From Climacium dendroides (lineage: Eukaryota > Streptophyta > Bryopsida > Hypnales > Climaciaceae): a stretch of 64,000 nt of DNA. The notes below the pieces were generated by a model, which was not told the DNA's origin, ran no database searches, and saw nothing but the letters and a program-made list of their open reading frames with translations. A program made the translations under genes and the position numbers. Of this stretch, positions 59,223 through 64,000 are shown piece by piece. The stretch covers positions 50,110,555 to 50,174,554 of the forward strand of contig OX467083.1 of assembly GCA_950106755.1 (NCBI GenBank). Direction: 5' to 3'. Within the stretch, counting starts at the first letter, position 1. Each line of letters starts with the position of its first letter.

Positions 59223-60230
59223 TCAATATGAACCACGGAAGTGTTCATCCGGAACAGGCCAGTTGAATGAAGTACTAAAACGGAAGATGACTTGTGCCAA
59301 AGTACTCTCTTTGTTCTGAACGCGCTTCAAGTAAGTATCAAACACCTGTGCAAATTGTGGATGGAGGTACTTGACATGTAAGCTACTTGATTCACGCTGC
59401 AAGTTGTGATACGCCTCCGACATGCACTGCCTACTGATCCGTTCAACTAATTTAGCAACAACATATTGTTCTCATTGCATGGAAAGAGAAGGGATGTTTT
59501 GCACATCCGCATCTCTTCCGTGTACATAAGTAATACTGGGATCCACCCACCACCTCCTCTTTATAGCTTCGTCCTTTTCAGTTGTTGATGTGAATGTATA
59601 CAACGACTTCATAGGCTTGCTCAACACTGTAGTCATCCCCCAATCACAAACTCCAATGTAAACCCGGGACTCATCTTCAGGAAAATGAAACATGATATTG
59701 TCCGGAGAAATGTCGTTGTGGAGATGTCCAGCGGTGTGCACCGCATTCATGATGTGCAGTAATGCCCATGCAAGTTCCACGCGTTTGGCTCTAAATCGCT
59801 TCAGATTTTTAGCAGCAATGATTTCTTCTTCTGTTATACGCGGCTCATACAGCATTCAAAGGGCTATATTGTCAAGATAGTCGTCATCCCGACGCATCAT
59901 TTCACGAAATGTACCGCCGTTCCACCAGAATGAGTATCCTTCATTCTTTTTGGAATGCACTGCAAAAAAACGTATCACTCCAGCATGCGGAATCCTTACT
60001 GCCATAGTCTCAGTATTGTGTTCCATCTTTGCAAAAGCAGGTCGTTCACCTTCTTGGAGAGACATCTTTGCTGCAAACTCCCATGATGGATGAATCTCCC
60101 CACATCCTTCTATTCGCACTCTCCGAATTGTAGCATAGCCACCCCGCATGATTTTGTTATTTACGGGAATCACCGTGGCCGTTTCCGGAAGGGCTATTAG
60201 AAGGCGACGTGTATTTTGTGCTTGGTCCAT
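59223..60230 (-). pseudogene. Protein-kinase-like protein, two in-frame TGA stops
   Basis: A single minus-strand frame of 336 codons from an ATG at 60230, broken by TGA near 59856 and 59472. It shows the eukaryotic protein-kinase fold in order. A glycine-loop-like segment IMRGGYATIRRV is at about residue 27-38. FAAKM has the candidate ATP-binding Lys at about 55. HLHNDISPDNIMF stands for the catalytic loop (HND in place of HRD, Asp and Asn kept). VCDWGMTT stands for DFG (DWG). The activation-segment region is followed by a conserved W-V-DP-I block and a helical C-terminus. The loop and metal-binding residues are present, so the ancestor could have been an active kinase. It lies downstream of the small ORF at 60273-60710, same strand, 43 bp apart, suggesting one transcript or adjoining exons. 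Similar kinase-like genes occur, in my recollection, as multicopy families in non-seed plants; I cannot verify this here. Confidence 0.65.
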
Positions 60231-60272
60231 TCTAGGCTTGCTCGTCCACCAACCAATTGACCCTGCTCTATT

Positions 60273-60710
60273 CTACCTCCTCTTAAATGGTTGGCACCTT
60301 TTGGTGAATAAATCCACTTTCATAATGACATGCTCGAAGGCTTCATCATTTTCGCGTTTCTTCCTCCAATATTTATCCAAAATGACCGAAGCATTCCATA
60401 ATGCATCATGTACCTTGCTGTCAAGAAATTTGGGGAAATTCTTCTTCTGCGTTTCATCAATCCACTACGGTACGTGCAAGGCGTTCAACATCCTCTGCCT
60501 CATATCCACGAAGAATTTCTCGATGCAGTTCTCTTCATATCGCACATATTTAGTGTCAAGAGACACTGTAGTCTCTGTCTCATAAAACTTCACAATCAAT
60601 TCGATTAAGAATGCTTTGCAACTCTCCGAGGGATTCTCCCTTGTCCACTGAATAGAGGGGGCTTCTTCTTTTCCCTTCGGCTCCTTGGAAGCCTTCTTCG
60701 CCCTCGGCAT
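60273..60710 (-). pseudogene. Small basic/helical protein upstream of the kinase-like gene, one stop
   Basis: A minus-strand frame of about 145 codons from an ATG at 60710, with one TAG near 60465. The N-terminus is Lys-rich (MPRAKKASKEPKGKEE), followed by IQWTRENPSESCKAFLIELI and a helical body, then W-IDETQKKNFPKFL and KYWRKKRENDEAFEHV-type segments. The Trp-led start with a helical follow-up recalls Myb/SANT-like domains of transposon-encoded DNA-binding proteins, but the match is weak. Because it sits 43 bp before the kinase-like frame on the same strand, it may be the first exon of that gene. Confidence 0.5.
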
Positions 60711-60871
60711 GGTTATAACCCGGTAGAATGATGAACGTCAAAGTTTTATAAAAAATTTGGCAAGAGTTAACCCAAATATTAGACTCTTACCCACCCAAAG
60801 AAAGGAGCCATTGGAGGTCAAACCACCAGCTCTCCGCTCTCTCTTGCATGCAAGGGGGAAGGCAAAAGTGA

Positions 60872-61205
60872 GAGCGGACGGTCTGTCCGCTTGTCTTATA
60901 TGAGGCGGACGGCCTCATTCCAGTTCTACAGCGGACGGAGGCCATCCGCCTCTTCCTGGCCGTCCGATCAGACGGTCTAGGGTTGGCGGATGCCTCGTCC
61001 GGTCCGCACGGTCGAACAGAGGCCGTCCGCCTCTTCCTGGCCGTCCGATCGGACGGTTTAGGGTTGGCGGACGCCTCGTCCGGTCCGCACGGTCAAACAG
61101 AGGCTGTCCGATCGGGTGGACGGGGTGGCCGTGCGCCCCCTCTGGCCCGTCCGATCAGGCGGACGGACAGTCTGCGTGATCGGACGGTCCAAAGGGGGCG
61201 ATTTT
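60872..61205. repeat. GC-rich GCGGAC/GTCCGC tract 2, with 81-bp tandem duplication and minus-strand TATA
   Basis: Dense GTCCGC/GCGGAC words and palindromes such as CCGTCCGATCGGACGG. An 81-bp unit is repeated in tandem at 60939-61019 and 61020-61100, with the start of a third at 61101. CATATAAGA on the minus strand (near 60894-60901), embedded in the tract, lies about 185 bp before the ATG at 60710, so the tract looks like the promoter of the kinase-like locus. The plus-strand ORF here is an artefact of the in-frame 81-bp repeat. Confidence 0.75.
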
Positions 61206-61447
61206 TAGATCGTCCGCTTCATTTCTACCGTCTCATTTTTAGGGTGATTTTTCCCCCTTTTCATTCAATAAGCTTCATGTAGGTCTTCTTGTTTGGGAGG
61301 AATTGGGCATTTGGGCATTTCAATGCCTAATAATTAAAAAAATAGACCCAAGGCTTCTTCTCAACTTTCTTCAATTTCTTGAAATTTTTACTTCTAAAGA
61401 AATGTCAATATTTTCATTACATTTATCATTTTCTTGAAATTTCGAGT

Positions 61448-61830
61448 TTTTAACCGTACAAATTCAAACTAGACATGCTAGACATTATGGAAAAAAAGAA
61501 AGCACAACAATATCCCTTATGGAGTTAAAAATTATAATGTTTACCTATGAGGGTGTTCAAATTGCAAAAAAGAGTTCAAATATTTCTTGCAAGTCAAACC
61601 ATTGAACTTCGTGACACAAAAAATTGGAAGGCTTAATGTGTATAAGCTCAATTACATTAGGGCTAATCAAAATCCACAATACTATTATACAATTCTTCCA
61701 AATGAATTTGGATTCTAATTTATTTTCCAGAACTAATTGCATTTCAATCTCATTTCCAACTTCCAAGAGCAGGTAAAGAATACAGAAAGTCAACATTGCA
61801 TTCGGTACCCTTGCACTAAATCTAAAAAAG
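61448..61830. repeat. Dispersed AT-rich repeat, copy 2
   Basis: Second copy of the repeat at 58145-58560, again to the right of a GCGGAC tract. Confidence 0.75.
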
Positions 61831-62055
61831 AAAAAACACTGTCAAGCATTTCCAAGAAGAGATTTTTGATACTACAACTAAACATATTCAATAGATGTGC
61901 ATGCTCAAAGTTTTAAATAGTGACATCATTGACCACTAATGGTCACAAAAGTGGTCACCAAAATACATTTAAACAATAATAGTAAATCCATAACCTCCGA
62001 ATAAGTCAAAAGACATCTTCTACTCTACCCTTAAATAGTTAAACTACATTATACT
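61831..62055. other. 3' flank of the gene at 62056
   Basis: AT-rich, nothing recognised. Confidence 0.4.
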
Positions 62056-63162
62056 CTATTCTGAATCCGAACTACTATCGTCATTTCGACCTTCGGGTGT
62101 GGGACCGAAGCCACCACATCGCCCATATCCGCCAGACCCTCCTCCTTGTTCGTAATCGGAGAAGTATAGACCCCCAAATGGTGGAGGTGGAGGAGGTGAT
62201 GCATTTGCCTCGGCCCCTCTTGTCCCTCGCTCGCTTGAGCCGGTGTAGTATGAGCTTCCACGAGGCCCATATGAGTCCGGCCCTCCCGTCCCCGGATAGA
62301 ATTGCGACCCACCATATTGAGATCCACCGTAGTCCGTGAACCTTGTGCTTCCATGGCTTCCTCGTATGTTTTGGAAGTCATCGTGGGGGCCAGGGCTAAA
62401 ATGCAAACTTCCTCCTCCATATTGCGGGCAACGCACATCACGATCATGACGAGGTGGTGACCGTTGTTGACGCGGGCGACCTTGATCCAAAATTCTATTT
62501 CTTGTTGCCTCTCGCAATTGATTTTGGAAGTCCAAGTCTTCGAGCTCTTCTCGACTTACGTGACTTTATGGAAGTGGAGGTGGAGGTGGTAAATCTTCTT
62601 CGTCATCATCATCATTGTCCTCTGCATCTGGCAATGGTTCCGGAGGAAATCCAAATTGACCCCGATTAGACCACTCCGGTATGCAATCGCTTGGGCCAAC
62701 CCAATTGGTGTCTATCACCGCTTTGTCACAACTCAATTTGGTCTTCTTGTCCTTTGCAGGCACCGTACGCCAATCCACATCTTTCTGGAGTACAATCTCC
62801 GCCCAAATCATTGCCATGGTGGAATAGTTCATGATATTTGGTTTGGAAGCACCTAGACCGCAAGATGCCCAAATCTCCTCGTATCTCTGCTTGAAATGTT
62901 CACTCTTGCAAGTGTTCATGGGACCTTCCCACCGTCTTACTTGTCTCTCTAATACAACCGTGTTATCTGCTGGCCAGAGTTTCGCAATGTGTGACATTTT
63001 CACATACTCTTGGCACGTTGTACAAGTCCATACTGCTTTGGGCTCGTATTGCCATCCCTCTTCAGCCACACAAAAGTGGTTGAAGTAGGCATCCCAATCC
63101 ATGTCTTGTGATTTTCTCTTTGTACTCTTCTTCAGCGGATTGGGAAATCCTTTTGGAGCCAT
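62056..63162 (-). pseudogene. Unrecognised protein with Cys/His region and Gly/Pro-rich tail, one stop
   Basis: Minus-strand frame with ATG at 63162 (MAPKGFPNPLKK) and about 369 codons to 62056, with one TAA at about 62566. The first 150 residues have a defined, mixed composition: a basic start, DMDWDAYFNHF, then WTCTTCQEYVKMSHIAKLWP and CKSEHFKQRYEEIW, a possible C-x2-C and C-x3-H metal site. ASCGLGASKPNIMNYSTMAM and VLQKDVDWRTV follow. A CIPEWSNRGQFGFPPEP motif leads to a run of Asp/Glu and then Pro. After the stop comes a Gly/Tyr/Ser-rich tail with PQYGGGS and GGSQYGGSQF repeats and a PPPPPPFGG segment. I do not recognise the family. The promoter-like GCGGAC tract upstream is shared with the kinase-like locus. 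Confidence 0.55.
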
Positions 63163-63361
63163 GGTAATCCTTCTTTTCCGCACCGAATGCAATGTTTGAG
63201 TGAGAAGTTTACAATTTCTATAATTGAGAAGGTGATGAAGAGATTACAAAAAATTAAATTAATTCATTCACAGTTGTTCACGCTCCAAGTCGGAAGGGGC
63301 TCACAGATACCAATTGGCGCTGGATCTGCCCACTCCGCAAGGGAAACAACTGCGTGGAATG

Positions 63362-63655
63362 GGCCGTCCGCGCCCCTCTTTATACCGTCCGCCGATGCTG
63401 ACATCACTGCCCAAATCCGACGGGCGGACGGGCCGACCGCCAGATCGGACGGGCAATATGCCCCGGCGCATCCAATCGCACGGCCTCGACGGCGGACGGA
63501 GCCCGCGGACGGACGCTCTGACCGCGTGACGGACGGACAGCGGGCGGCGGACTGTTGGACGGATAGCGGACGGACAGCGGACGGGAGGACGGACAACGGA
63601 CGGCGGACGGGCGGACAGGTGGACGGCGGACGAGCGGACGACAAACGGGCCGTTC
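63362..63655. repeat. GC-rich GCGGAC/GTCCGC tract 3 with minus-strand TATA
   Basis: About 290 bp of GGCGGACGG, GACGGACAGCG and related words. TATAAAGAG on the minus strand (63377-63384) lies about 215 bp before the ATG at 63162, flanked on both sides by GCGGAC words. This is the same arrangement as tract 2 and the kinase-like locus. Confidence 0.75.
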
Positions 63656-63927
63656 TTATACACATTGAAGTTCATCATGCTCGAGTCAGATTCGTTAAAA
63701 ATTAATTAAAAAATAAAATAAATATGGCATGTAGTGAAATTTTCAGAATTTGTAACAGGACATAAGTTGAAATCTCAAAAAAAATTGATGAAAACAAATT
63801 GAAATCTCATAACAAATCTTAATTAAATGAATTAAAGCGTCCTAAATACTAAATAAGAAAGAAAATTATCTATGAGAATAGAGATTTTAAGTCTAATAAT
63901 ACTTAACCAAGTTGCTATTCTTAGTAG

Positions 63928-63928
<1 letters not shown>
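63656..63928. other. AT-rich non-coding stretch
   Basis: No gene seen. Follows tract 3 as AT-rich sequence follows the other tracts. Confidence 0.4.

Positions 63929-63980
<52 letters not shown>
63929..63980. repeat. (TA)26 microsatellite
   Basis: Uninterrupted TA dinucleotides over 52 bp. Confidence 0.97.
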
Positions 63981-63982
<2 letters not shown>

Positions 63983-64000
63983 TTTATTTTAAATCTAACT

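Noticed and set aside
60983..61282. 99-codon plus-strand ORF with repeated peptide
   Set aside because: The repeat comes from the in-frame 81-bp tandem duplication; the tract reads better as a promoter for the minus-strand gene.
63187..63705. ORFs of 125-172 codons over GC-rich tract 3
   Set aside because: Repetitive Asp/Gly/Arg composition from GGACGG words, both strands open, no conserved domain.

Overview
The window looks like a transposon-filled stretch of a large land-plant (or close relative) nuclear genome. It has no bacterial operon logic. It does contain a plant-type AP2/ERF gene, Ty3/gypsy, CACTA and MULE elements, MITE-like foldbacks and long AT-rich tracts of decayed repeats. Gene density is about one apparently intact host gene in 64 kb. 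The kinase-like and SWIM/MULE proteins recall families I associate with non-seed plants, but the species cannot be fixed from this sequence.

Layout. 1-6150 is a Ty3/gypsy-type long terminal repeat (LTR, + strand) whose internal ORF is split by an inverted LTR of a related subfamily (633-3400). 6151-8429 is the right half of a CACTA transposon, ending in the C-terminal part of a TNP2-type transposase and palindromic subterminal repeats. 8430-8934 is the start of another inverted LTR. 8935-30000 is AT-rich and gene-poor, with MITEs, foldbacks, a 22-bp minisatellite, a 2.7-kb non-autonomous CACTA element (19256-21982, target duplication ATT) and a large inverted duplication. 31357-32226 is an intact DREB-type AP2/ERF transcription factor with its own TATA box. 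36216-43342 (- strand) is a MULE-like transposase gene broken by a solo LTR (39661-43066, perfect 5-bp target duplication ATACA). 43344-44047 is a CACTA end. 44048-56741 is a full-length Ty3/gypsy element (LTR, tRNA-Asp-type primer site, gag, protease, RT, RNase H, integrase, polypurine tract, LTR). 56742-57300 is one more LTR piece. 57300-64000 carries three GC-rich tracts built of GCGGAC/GTCCGC words; two of them sit directly upstream of degenerate - strand genes (a protein-kinase-like gene with a small upstream ORF, and an unrecognised zinc-finger-like gene).

The most unusual system is inside the LTRs. Every sufficiently complete LTR of this family (3.4 kb; seven pieces in the window, several strongly diverged) carries its own gene of about 560 codons, separate from gag-pol. 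The product has a conserved globular N-terminal domain, an acidic tract with an adjacent basic NLS-like patch, and a C-terminal helical/coiled-coil module. The gene lies between two TATA boxes: one upstream of the ORF, one about 150 bp after its stop and about 1 kb before the LTR end. In the complete element the ORF is therefore present twice and could be expressed even from solo LTRs. All copies here are damaged, mostly by CAG to TAG changes, which fits deamination of methylated CHG sites.
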